Virus record (IMG/VR): IMGVR_UViG_3300030333_001323
Location: 1 to 43,702 of that record
Reading direction: 5' to 3' (one strand)
Length of the DNA: 43,702 nucleotides
Origin: a virus
The position numbers and the translations under genes were made by a program. The notes beneath the pieces are model-generated. The model was not told the origin of the DNA. It saw only the letters and a list, made by a program, of their open reading frames with translations, and made no database searches. Every line of letters begins with the position of its first letter. Position 1 is the stretch's first letter. This document shows positions 1 through 6,762 of the stretch, in pieces.

Positions 1-2511
1 AGCTCCTGCAGTCCTAGCTCTACCTCTCTTAACCAATCGGTCTTCGGTTTTAGTGTCAGGGGTAGAGGGAGACATCAGTCCAATCTTCATGAACTGTTTT
101 GTGTTATGGGAGCCTGTCATGCCGAAAGGCAAATAGTGACCAGTTTCCCTTACAATGTAATCAATACCCCAAGGCAATGTCCATTGACCATACTCGTAAG
201 TTGTTTGGTTTTTCTTATGACGGTAATGTTGTTTCTTTGGATGAGTCTGTGTTCCTAATTCTGTGTCAGTAAATTTATCGGTCAACGCTGATAAAGAACT
301 GGCGTCATAGCCGTCTTCACCGGAGATGCGACCTTGAGAGTCACATAGAACAATCTCCCAATCACGACCAGCCGCTGAGTTGGACAGATGGTCTTGTAAA
401 TCGCCTACGGTTGTTAGGTTATCTTTGCACTTCTGCGTGTTAGCCCAATAGAAATTTATCCAGATAAAAAGTCGATTGTGAGTGGGGTCATAATGAATGG
501 CTACTTTATTAGAATCAGACTTTTCGTCTTTATGAAATCCCCCATTAGTTTGCATGTAAGCATTTAATGTGATTCCTTTGAGTTCTCGTCGTAAGTCTTG
601 CTTTGACGATTCCAACCATTTACCTCCTTCATCGTTTGGAAGTAGATCATAATGGTTCGTACCCCAGTCAGCAAAAACAGAATCAACGCTAGTCCCTGAG
701 TCATATCCATAAGCAAATCTAAAGTTCTGCAGGAGGCGCACCAACATGCTGTTCCCCTTCCCGGCTTTCTTATGCTGGACACGACAGACAGGGCGAGCAA
801 TCGCACGAGCATTAACAGTAGCGTTTCCGTATAATAGAGTGTGAGCAGGCTTAGCTGCAGCACCTCTTTCTTCTGCTTGGGTTGCCTCTACTGCATCCTC
901 TCCGATCTTGATACGATAATTCTTAGCGTAATCTGCCTGCCTTACTGTAACAAAAGCTTCAAATTTTTCATGGTGAGGAGCCCAGTTAGACTCTCTCACA
1001 TGTATGTTCTTGTTGATTAGAAAGGTTGTGTCTCCAATCGTCTTAGCTTTTAGGTCTTTGCTGGGGTCATTTACATCAAGGAGATACCTATAAGGATTCT
1101 CAATGTTTGTATCTACTTCGATGTTACAAGTCTGTCCTGTGTTGAGGTCATGAATGTAAGGGCCTCCTCCTTTCGAGCCTCCTATCGCCTTACACTCTCC
1201 CCCATCATCACCTATTTTTACAATCTTCCCTGACGTCCTGTAGTCTGTCTCAAGGAATTGACGGGCAGCATTGGAGTTAGCAATCGTAGCCCAACCTCGT
1301 AAATTATTACCCTGTGAATTGTCATTAACTATGCCTGTTGTATCTAAAGCTTCGGCACAAGTAATTGTAGTTTCTGTTGTGGAAACAACGATGCCTCGGG
1401 GGTTCGTTGCTGCACCTCCTACTTTGATTAAACGTCCAGCTACTAAGTCATTACAGTTTAGAGTTCCTGAGACTCTGGTAAGGACATTAGCAGAGGCTCC
1501 CGATCCTATGGAGAATACGCTATCGCCTAAATAAGCCCAACCGACTGCATCGTTTAAGGTCTTCTCACCACTCTCTAGGGCTTCTCCCCAAGACTCATCA
1601 AAGTGTAGGTGATCACCATCAACCCAGAAGCCGTGGTTGTGAGCCTTAGCATGAGGCCATGCGTTGTTATGTCGGAGCCAGAATTTATTAGCAGCCTCGT
1701 TGGCTCGTAGTGATTGCCCTGCAGTACCTGAAGAAGTCAGGCTTTGGGTTTTAGCAGGCTGGAAAAGAGTAAGCTCAGGGATTTGTCCCCAGTAAAAATA
1801 CTTTGAAGTACCTTGCCAGTTTTCTGAGGGCATCCTCACAGTTTCACCAGCCTCATACTTATGACCTTTGGCAGAGTCAAAGCGCACCGTAATGATGCCA
1901 TCCACCCAACTCCCATCATCCAGCTTCAAGGATTCAATGAGAAGTCCTGCCTTGTACTCATCGTTAGTTGTCCCAAAGCCTGTGCCTACGAGTTCCGTTA
2001 CTCCTACAGTAACGATATCAGATGAATCCTTGGCTGGCTTTAGGCGAAACCATTTGTTTGTTCCATCTGTCCCTATGTCTTTAACAAAGTAGGAAGTACC
2101 CTGTGTAATCCCAGTAGGCAGACGATCTTGAAAGCCCATTTTAAGGAACTGAACTTTGTCATCTACTGCTAAGACATGGGTATTGGACTTATAAGTTAGG
2201 GCGTTGTTCTTGGGATCAGAATCAGTAGTGTTAATGACTCCGTTGATATCTACCTCTACTCCTTTGTTTATAACAATAGCATACTGCTCAGTCTCATCCC
2301 TGTTTAGGAGGTGGAGAAAACTCTGAGTAGCTGACGTAGCGTTGACGTCAATCTCAGCTATGTGTTCTGTAGGGGGCCGCTTAGTTAGCCCCTTAATGTG
2401 AGAGGAGAAAGCGTTGATTTGCTCAGCAGCTTGAGCAGGAAAACGCTGGGACTCTGCTTGTTGGCTGGCCCCTTGTGAAAGATTTGAAACAGCATACTTA
2501 ACTAACGGCAT
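1..2511 (-). CDS. Tail tubular protein B (T7 gp12-like nozzle), running off the window edge
   Basis: Forms the distal nozzle of the short tail in T7-type virions. The frame opens with ATG at 2511 and has no stop for 837 codons down to base 1. The N-terminus matches the T7 gp12 pattern: an MPLV start, a SQGASQQ segment and a KRPP motif near residue 50. T7 gp12 is 794 aa, so 837 aa is close to full length. If base 1 is joined to base 43702, the next codon is TGA, so the protein would end exactly at the window edge and the gene is probably complete. It starts 3 nt after the tail tube A stop, as expected for the gp11-gp12 pair. Identity rests on the N-terminal motifs, gene order and length. Confidence 0.93.
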   Translation of the reverse strand, partial: MPLVKYAVSNLSQGASQQAESQRFPAQAAEQINAFSSHIKGLTKRPPTEHIAEIDVNATSATQSFLHLLNRDETEQYAIVINKGVEVDINGVINTTDSDPKNNALTYKSNTHVLAVDDKVQFLKMGFQDRLPTGITQGTSYFVKDIGTDGTNKWFRLKPAKDSSDIVTVGVTELVGTGFGTTNDEYKAGLLIESLKLDDGSWVDGIITVRFDSAKGHKYEAGETVRMPSENWQGTSKYFYWGQIPELTLFQPAKTQSLTSSGTAGQSLRANEAANKFWLRHNNAWPHAKAHNHGFWVDGDHLHFDESWGEALESGEKTLNDAVGWAYLGDSVFSIGSGASANVLTRVSGTLNCNDLVAGRLIKVGGAATNPRGIVVSTTETTITCAEALDTTGIVNDNSQGNNLRGWATIANSNAARQFLETDYRTSGKIVKIGDDGGECKAIGGSKGGGPYIHDLNTGQTCNIEVDTNIENPYRYLLDVNDPSKDLKAKTIGDTTFLINKNIHVRESNWAPHHEKFEAFVTVRQADYAKNYRIKIGEDAVEATQAEERGAAAKPAHTLLYGNATVNARAIARPVCRVQHKKAGKGNSMLVRLLQNFRFAYGYDSGTSVDSVFADWGTNHYDLLPNDEGGKWLESSKQDLRRELKGITLNAYMQTNGGFHKDEKSDSNKVAIHYDPTHNRLFIWINFYWANTQKCKDNLTTVGDLQDHLSNSAAGRDWEIVLCDSQGRISGEDGYDASSLSALTDKFTDTELGTQTHPKKQHYRHKKNQTTYEYGQWTLPWGIDYIVRETGHYLPFGMTGSHNTKQFMKIGLMSPSTPDTKTEDRLVKRGRARTAGA

Positions 2512-2513
2512 TC

Positions 2514-3362
2514 CTAGACCTTATAAAGAGTTCCTATCGGATTTATGTTGGACGTATTCAAACGATCTACGGTGTAGTAGGCAAGGTTAGATTCAAAGAT
2601 ACTGTAATCTCTAGTCTCTCCTTCTACAGCCAGAAACGATATCCATGCGTCCCTCTCTTCTTGGATCACGAATTGCAGTAGTGAGGGGTCTCCCACATAT
2701 CGCTGAGCGAAAATGCGAGCAGCCCTCATAGTCACAAACCTACGAGCATGTTCAGGTAATGCTGCCTCTCCCTCATCACCTTGTTCAAAGGCGACTTGAT
2801 AAACGATGTCTACCTTTAAGGGGTCTTCGGAGAACCTATAAGTATTATTCTTTTTGTTATACAGGAATCTACCACGAGATATCACATCTATGTCAGAGTA
2901 GTTAGCTCGCTTGGTATCTAACTGCAGAGCATTGTTAGGAGCAGCGACTCTCTCTAGGTAGGTCATCGTTGTCCCGGCGGTAGTGGTAGTAGTCGTAAAG
3001 GTATCGTCATCAGTAATCGTAGCAACGGTATTCTTTACGCCATTGATGGCTACCTCCTCACCCTTTTCTATAAAGTGTTTAGAAGCTGTGCTTCCTCCTT
3101 GGACAGTAGTGTTTACCGAAGTAACACCATCGGCTGTAGCTGTGACACAACCCAAGGTAGCTGTGCCTCTTGCCAGAGGTTCATCAAAGAATCTATTGAA
3201 GTGCCAGCCTTCAGTTTGAAAAGCTTTATCAACCTCCTCTAAAACCTTTTGGGCTTCGTAGGCTTCACCAGAATTTTGCAGCGTAGAAACTCTAGCCTGT
3301 CCTATAGTGGACAGCATTTGATTTATTGCTTCTAACTTAGATGTAAGTATTCCGTAAGCCAT
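2514..3362 (-). CDS. Tail tubular protein A (T7 gp11-like adaptor)
   Basis: Gatekeeper/adaptor protein that docks below the portal in T7-type tails. It is 282 aa, longer than T7 gp11 (196 aa) but typical of marine relatives. The N-terminus has a conserved pattern of this family (EAINQMLSTIG, then EVDKAFQTEGWHFN), and the C-terminal half has a basic, Arg-rich helical stretch around residues 205-220 (RRFVTMRAARIFAQRY). A Thr-rich segment near residues 120-130 is low complexity. The gene sits between the major capsid gene and tail tube B, as in T7. No clear Shine-Dalgarno lies before its ATG, because a strong terminator hairpin fills the space just upstream. Confidence 0.93.
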   Translation of the reverse strand: MAYGILTSKLEAINQMLSTIGQARVSTLQNSGEAYEAQKVLEEVDKAFQTEGWHFNRFFDEPLARGTATLGCVTATADGVTSVNTTVQGGSTASKHFIEKGEEVAINGVKNTVATITDDDTFTTTTTTAGTTMTYLERVAAPNNALQLDTKRANYSDIDVISRGRFLYNKKNNTYRFSEDPLKVDIVYQVAFEQGDEGEAALPEHARRFVTMRAARIFAQRYVGDPSLLQFVIQEERDAWISFLAVEGETRDYSIFESNLAYYTVDRLNTSNINPIGTLYKV

Positions 3363-3369
3363 GATGATT

Positions 3370-3433
3370 AAAAAAAGTAGGGAGCCCCCGGGCCTACTAC
3401 GAGTAGGCTGTTGCCCGTTCCGAGGGCTCCCTA
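3370..3433 (-). terminator. Rho-independent terminator after the capsid gene (T-phi-like)
   Basis: On the minus strand a perfect 10-bp stem (arms 3424-3433 and 3378-3387) encloses a second hairpin with stem GCCTAC/GTAGGC and is followed by seven T (3370-3376). It lies between the capsid stop and the tail tube A start, the same place as the T-phi terminator in T7, where it lowers expression of downstream tail genes relative to capsid. Confidence 0.9.
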
Positions 3434-3440
3434 TGATTTA

Positions 3441-4670
3441 TTAGCTTGAGCTCGCGACGTTAGTGTCACCCAGCGACTGAGGCTGTGTACCGTCAGACCA
3501 TACAACAACAGACTCAGGGCGAAGAGGCCCGTGACCCATGCTGTACTTGGAGACGAAGAGATTACCTTGACGGTTGATCAAGTACTCAGACTCCATTGTC
3601 ATGTCCTGCAACTTCAGCGTACCGAAGCCACCCTTCTGGAATACTAAGCCAGCAACGTGAGTGTAATCCAACGTGTAATCGTTGCCTACACCAGCGTCCC
3701 AGCGGTTTTTCAAGAAGTCATTACCCTCTTCGTCAGCATTCGGAATGTGCATCGAAGTGAGCAATGTGATGCCAGCGATCTGCGTCACAGTACCAGTAGC
3801 AATCGAACCCTGACCACCAATGTCCTTGTTGATGACGGAACCAGTAACAATGTCATTGTTATTGATCAGCGTGTAGTACATCTCAGGAGTGATGATGGCG
3901 TACCGATCACTCTGTGGGACGTCCTTCTCATCCAGCAAACGAGCAGACTCAAACAAGGCGTTCCTCAATGCAGTAGCATCAGGAGCGTACCGGAGTTTGT
4001 TGATGGCGTTAGATGCAACAGCCGTATTGGCCTTCATGGTTGCATCGATAGCACCCTCTGGTGTGTTACTGTAGACTACAGAACCCAGCTTAGTCTGATT
4101 CGGTATCCACGCATCAGCAGGGACAAGGTTCTTTTTAGCGGTAGAGACACCAGCAACATCAGCTTCTTCAGTAGCTGCACCTTGCTTAGCTCCTGTCTTG
4201 ATGGCGACTTTGAGTACGTTCTTATCGAACTGATTAGCCAAAGCCTCACCAAGTTGATGAGCGTAAGGTGCGCGAACGTCGAAGTGAGACACCAACTCAT
4301 CTATCGATGCGATGAATGTCGAAGCCATTAACATCTTATCGATGTGAATCAGCACTTCAGTTTGCTGCATCTTGTTGATACCGCCACCATCGCTAGTACC
4401 AGTACCCGCCAGAAGACCACCATCGAGGATGTCTTGACCGGGGCTATAGTATCCAGCGTTAGCTGTACCTATGATGGGGAACTGAGCCGATTTACCTTTG
4501 CTGATCGTGCGGATCGTGTGCAAAGGTTTCATTATATTCTTCTCATCGAAGACCGTCATTACCTCTCCCGCGAATTTCTTCAAGAAGAGAGCCGTTGATA
4601 CGCCAGCACCTTTATCAGCACCAACGCGACCTGCTACACCTGTGCCAAACAGATTTCCTGCATAAGCCAT
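3441..4670 (-). CDS. Major capsid protein (T7 gp10-like)
   Basis: HK97-fold shell protein that assembles on the scaffold into the icosahedral head. It is 409 aa, close to T7 gp10A (345 aa) and to marine homologues of about 370-410 aa. Family features include the N-terminal FLKKFAGEVMTVFDEKNIM segment, the TISKGKSAQFPIIG strand, and the central IDELVSHFDVRAPYAHQLGEAL helix with its conserved D/R. The C-terminus ends in a small Ser/Ala-rich tail. An AAAGG Shine-Dalgarno precedes the ATG at 4670. It is flanked by a 110-nt leader and by a terminator, as expected for a strongly expressed gene. No minor frameshifted form is evident. Confidence 0.96.
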   Translation of the reverse strand: MAYAGNLFGTGVAGRVGADKGAGVSTALFLKKFAGEVMTVFDEKNIMKPLHTIRTISKGKSAQFPIIGTANAGYYSPGQDILDGGLLAGTGTSDGGGINKMQQTEVLIHIDKMLMASTFIASIDELVSHFDVRAPYAHQLGEALANQFDKNVLKVAIKTGAKQGAATEEADVAGVSTAKKNLVPADAWIPNQTKLGSVVYSNTPEGAIDATMKANTAVASNAINKLRYAPDATALRNALFESARLLDEKDVPQSDRYAIITPEMYYTLINNNDIVTGSVINKDIGGQGSIATGTVTQIAGITLLTSMHIPNADEEGNDFLKNRWDAGVGNDYTLDYTHVAGLVFQKGGFGTLKLQDMTMESEYLINRQGNLFVSKYSMGHGPLRPESVVVWSDGTQPQSLGDTNVASSS

Positions 4671-4781
4671 GTTATTTTACCTTTCTTTATACGTTATTAA
4701 ACAACTAAATGACCATAGCACTCACTATGATCTACACTTACAACCCTTTCAGATTGCCTCCAAGTTGTCTGACGTATCAGG
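4671..4781 (-). promoter_or_regulatory. Leader before the capsid gene, with a hairpin
   Basis: This 111-nt non-coding stretch is one of the few gaps in the late genes. In T7 the equivalent gap carries the strong phi10 promoter, so a phage promoter is expected here (inference). What is visible is an 8-bp hairpin with a six-base loop (4711-4718 and 4725-4732, one G-T pair) and an AAAGG ribosome site before the capsid ATG. I could not define a promoter consensus. Confidence 0.4.
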
Positions 4782-5045
4782 CTATTCGGCTTCCCTCTCG
4801 GGTAGTTCTAACGGCCCCATTAACCAACCTTCAGGTAGAGTGACTTTGTTTTTTGAAAGTTCCCACTCTGTACCATTCCAGTAGTAAACTCGGCCTGTGA
4901 CATTCGGCCCTGTACGCACCAAATTGTCACTCGGCTGAATGAAGACTGCTTTTTTTCCACTTGTCAAGCATCCGTTGCTCCCAAGCATTACGCAACTTGC
5001 GAGGAACAAGAGGGGCAACCGTTGCTGTAACTGGTTCTTTAGCAT
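4782..5045 (-). CDS. Predicted lipoprotein, possible o-spanin
   Basis: An 87-aa protein with a lipoprotein signal: basic N-terminus, hydrophobic LPLLFLAS and Cys18 in a perfect LASC lipobox (a second Cys26 follows NG). The mature part is about 70 residues with a YYWNGTEWELS segment and an acidic end. Such a protein should be exported and anchored to a membrane. Its start lies inside the 57-aa gene 4927-5100 in another frame, the overlapping layout common for Rz/Rz1-type spanin genes. Together with the holin-like gene upstream this suggests a lysis role, but no homology was recognised. It could instead be an envelope lipoprotein affecting superinfection. The start is uncertain. Confidence 0.6.
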   Translation of the reverse strand: MLKNQLQQRLPLLFLASCVMLGSNGCLTSGKKAVFIQPSDNLVRTGPNVTGRVYYWNGTEWELSKNKVTLPEGWLMGPLELPEREAE

Positions 5046-5100
5046 CCTCCAATATCAGCTTAAATATCTCTTTAAGTATTGCTATTATTGCCGTTGCCAT
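4927..5100 (-). CDS. Small amphipathic/membrane-associated protein
   Basis: A 57-aa protein read from ATG at 5100 (one in-frame Met lies three codons upstream). Residues 1-19 form a hydrophobic to amphipathic helix (MATAIIAILKEIFKLIL). The rest is Lys/Arg-rich, with PLVPRKLRNAWEQR near the middle. It overlaps the end of the holin-like gene by 29 nt and the start of the lipoprotein gene by 119 nt. The overlap argues that it is translated, since all three frames keep sensible protein features. It may be the inner-membrane partner of the lipoprotein or a small helper of lysis. There is no family match I can name. Confidence 0.5.
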   Translation of the reverse strand: MATAIIAILKEIFKLILEDAKEPVTATVAPLVPRKLRNAWEQRMLDKWKKSSLHSAE

Positions 5101-5332
5101 TGGCAGCATCCAGTTTTTTGAGGGTTAGGCGCGACCCTGTATATCCCAAGGCTACTAAAGCAGCCATTACGATACCCACGATCTTGGTCAATGCGCCGTC
5201 TTCCTCTAATAAACCAGATGAAGCTACGGCTCCGATCACAACTGCAGCCATACTCATATAAAACTCAGTTGATTTATACCCCGGCTTCTTTTTAGGAGCC
5301 TCAACGGGGACAGATTGTTTAGTGTCAGCCAT
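5072..5332 (-). CDS. Holin-like two-TM protein
   Basis: An 86-aa protein with a Lys/Pro-rich N-terminus, two hydrophobic segments (about residues 24-42 and 49-66) separated by a short acidic loop (EEDGA), and a basic then Asn/Gly-rich C-terminus. This two-helix hairpin topology, size and charge pattern fit class II holins, which make the inner-membrane lesions that end infection. Its ATG overlaps the stop of the secreted protein gene as TAATG, indicating coupled translation. Placement between scaffold and capsid genes is unusual for a holin. The call rests on topology and not on a recognised sequence family. Confidence 0.6.
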   Translation of the reverse strand: MADTKQSVPVEAPKKKPGYKSTEFYMSMAAVVIGAVASSGLLEEDGALTKIVGIVMAALVALGYTGSRLTLKKLDAANGNGNNSNT

Positions 5333-5646
5333 TATTCTTGTTTAGTTTTGGTGATTGCTCCCGGTTTAACCTCGATCTTCTTGGTCTTTGAACCTACGAG
5401 GAGGGAGGGGAATGGTAACTCTACTTCCACATAAGGGACTCTGAACTTAATCCCATTGGAAGACGCTTTGAAGTCAGGAGTCACTCCTGCCTTAGCACCT
5501 AAGCAAAGGGATGGTATAGGCCAAGAGAGTTTCTGGCCAAACAAGGTCACTTGAGGATCAGGCTTCAGGCTTGCACCGAAGTTGTCACCAGCTTCTGCAG
5601 TTGCTGCACACAGCACTACACCGACAGTTAGTATTAACTTTTTCAT
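5332..5646 (-). CDS. Secreted protein with Sec signal peptide, function unknown
   Basis: A 104-aa protein with a textbook signal peptide: MKK, a hydrophobic core (residues 4-16) and an AEA cleavage site after residue 19. The mature protein is about 85 residues, with many prolines and aromatics (SWPIPSLCLG, VPYVEVELPFPSLLVG) and a Lys-rich tail, suggesting a small beta-rich periplasmic or envelope protein. It overlaps the scaffold stop by ATGA and the holin-like start by TAATG. Exported proteins are rare among phage assembly genes. Plausible roles are superinfection exclusion or lysis, and nothing in the sequence decides between them. Confidence 0.7.
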   Translation of the reverse strand: MKKLILTVGVVLCAATAEAGDNFGASLKPDPQVTLFGQKLSWPIPSLCLGAKAGVTPDFKASSNGIKFRVPYVEVELPFPSLLVGSKTKKIEVKPGAITKTKQE

Positions 5647-6374
5647 GATATAGCTATACGATCTTCCACATATTTATGGAAAGCTTTATCCCCGTTTTTA
5701 TATAGAGGATTTTTCATCTCCTCCAACATCTCATAAGTCGAACCATACGGCTTAATGCCTGCCGCCTTGCCTCCTTGAACTAGGTTAGGAGTAGTAGGGG
5801 GTTGGGCTCCTGACGATAGATAAGCTGAGTACAATCCTTGGATAGCCAGCTTAGCCATGTTGGCATTCTTACCAGAGACAGCCTCATCATAGGCATCCAT
5901 CTCAGCTTCCGACAGATTTTCTTGAGCCCATGCAATCATGTTCTGGTAGTTGTCCTCCCCTCCAGCAAGATTAAATAATTCGGCGGTTGCCTCTTGGCTT
6001 AGCCGCTCCTGACCTTCAATGAATTTATCCACGAGGTCTCGTGAGATTCCCTTCTTAGCTAACTCATCATAAGAAGCATCGTTTAGCTTTCCCTCGTTAT
6101 CGAGATACTCACTCTCGTATTTCTCAAAATCTGAGGCGGTAAGAAGTCCTTGTTCCTCGGCCTTGGCAGAAGAAAGCTTTTTCTCAAGCTCCCCATAAGC
6201 TTTGGCCAACGCTTCTTCGTTAGCGAACTTGTCAGGGAGCCAAGAAGGTCGCTCTCTTGCTTCGGTTGGGGTCTGTTCCTGACTCTCTTCGACTTGTTGT
6301 TCGACTTGTACGTCTTCAGTCGGTGCATCAGGCGGGGCCTCTTCTCCAGTTATCTCTACTCTTTCTACTGCCAT
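5643..6374 (-). CDS. Capsid scaffolding protein (T7 gp9-like)
   Basis: Guides assembly of the procapsid and is then lost. The protein is 243 aa, strongly acidic and mostly helical: residues 1-45 are Glu/Pro/Gln-rich and disordered, followed by a RPSWLPDKFANEEALAKAYGELEKKL segment typical of this family, a Glu/Asp-rich central region, and a C-terminal basic/aromatic part (AFHKYVEDRIAI) likely to bind capsid protein. T7 gp9 is 307 aa. It lies between portal and capsid genes as in T7. Its ATG shares bases with the previous stop (TAATG). Confidence 0.88.
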   Translation of the reverse strand: MAVERVEITGEEAPPDAPTEDVQVEQQVEESQEQTPTEARERPSWLPDKFANEEALAKAYGELEKKLSSAKAEEQGLLTASDFEKYESEYLDNEGKLNDASYDELAKKGISRDLVDKFIEGQERLSQEATAELFNLAGGEDNYQNMIAWAQENLSEAEMDAYDEAVSGKNANMAKLAIQGLYSAYLSSGAQPPTTPNLVQGGKAAGIKPYGSTYEMLEEMKNPLYKNGDKAFHKYVEDRIAIS

Positions 6375-6640
6375 TATTCTTTGTATTTGTAGTGGGGCAT
6401 GTTCTGCCTACCAAGATGTTTGTGTCTTTTAGCGACAGGCTTAGGCTTCTTCTTAGATTCTCGCTGCCTTTGAATCTCAGCTTTAACTTTGGAGATGTAG
6501 TTACGCTTCTCCTGTTCAGTCATTTGCTCCCCAGTTTTATGGGTTCCTTTTGGATCAATGATTGAACGCCGCTGAGCAGTAGTCTTAGAAGACTTACTAC
6601 CAAAAGGGATGTTCCGTCCGTACTTAGATTTTGCAGGCAT
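6374..6640 (-). CDS. Small basic hypothetical protein
   Basis: An 88-aa, strongly basic protein with many Lys, Arg, Gln and Ser residues, including an EKRNYISKVKAEIQRQRESKKKPK stretch that is probably helical, and a His/Tyr-rich end. No family is recognised. It lies between the portal-side Cys-rich peptide and the scaffold gene and overlaps the scaffold start by TAATG. Its charge suggests a DNA- or nucleoprotein-associated head protein, but that is inference only. Confidence 0.65.
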   Translation of the reverse strand: MPAKSKYGRNIPFGSKSSKTTAQRRSIIDPKGTHKTGEQMTEQEKRNYISKVKAEIQRQRESKKKPKPVAKRHKHLGRQNMPHYKYKE

Positions 6641-6642
6641 TG

Positions 6643-6762
6643 CTATTTAGTATCTTTGACTTGCCTATACCAAGGCCAATCTTCTTTGTTCGATTTCTTT
6701 TTCTTAGCCACTTTGCATTCACCCTTACAAGTGTCCTCAAAGCAGTCTTTATTCTTACACAT
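6643..6762 (-). CDS. 39-aa Cys-rich small protein
   Basis: A short reading frame that exactly fills the gap between portal and the next gene. Its ATG overlaps the portal stop as TAATG, and its TAG is 2 nt before the next ATG. The peptide begins MCKNKDCFEDTCKGEC: four Cys at residues 2, 7, 12 and 16, then a run of Lys and a Trp/Tyr-containing end (EDWPWYRQVKD). The Cys spacing could hold a metal ion or disulfides. The tight fit, the coupled start and the non-random Cys pattern argue for a real gene. Function is unknown, possibly a minor head component. Confidence 0.6.
   Translation of the reverse strand: MCKNKDCFEDTCKGECKVAKKKKSNKEDWPWYRQVKDTK

Noticed and set aside
3657-4331. A 224-codon open frame on the plus strand, antisense to the capsid gene
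   Set aside because: It mirrors the codon usage of the capsid gene, is Ser/Arg/Val-rich without domain features, has no ribosome site and would be the only long plus-strand gene.
4719-4732. ACTCACTAT on the plus strand, matching the T7 promoter core
   Set aside because: It points against every gene, lies in a hairpin loop and arm, and lacks the GGG start region; probably chance.
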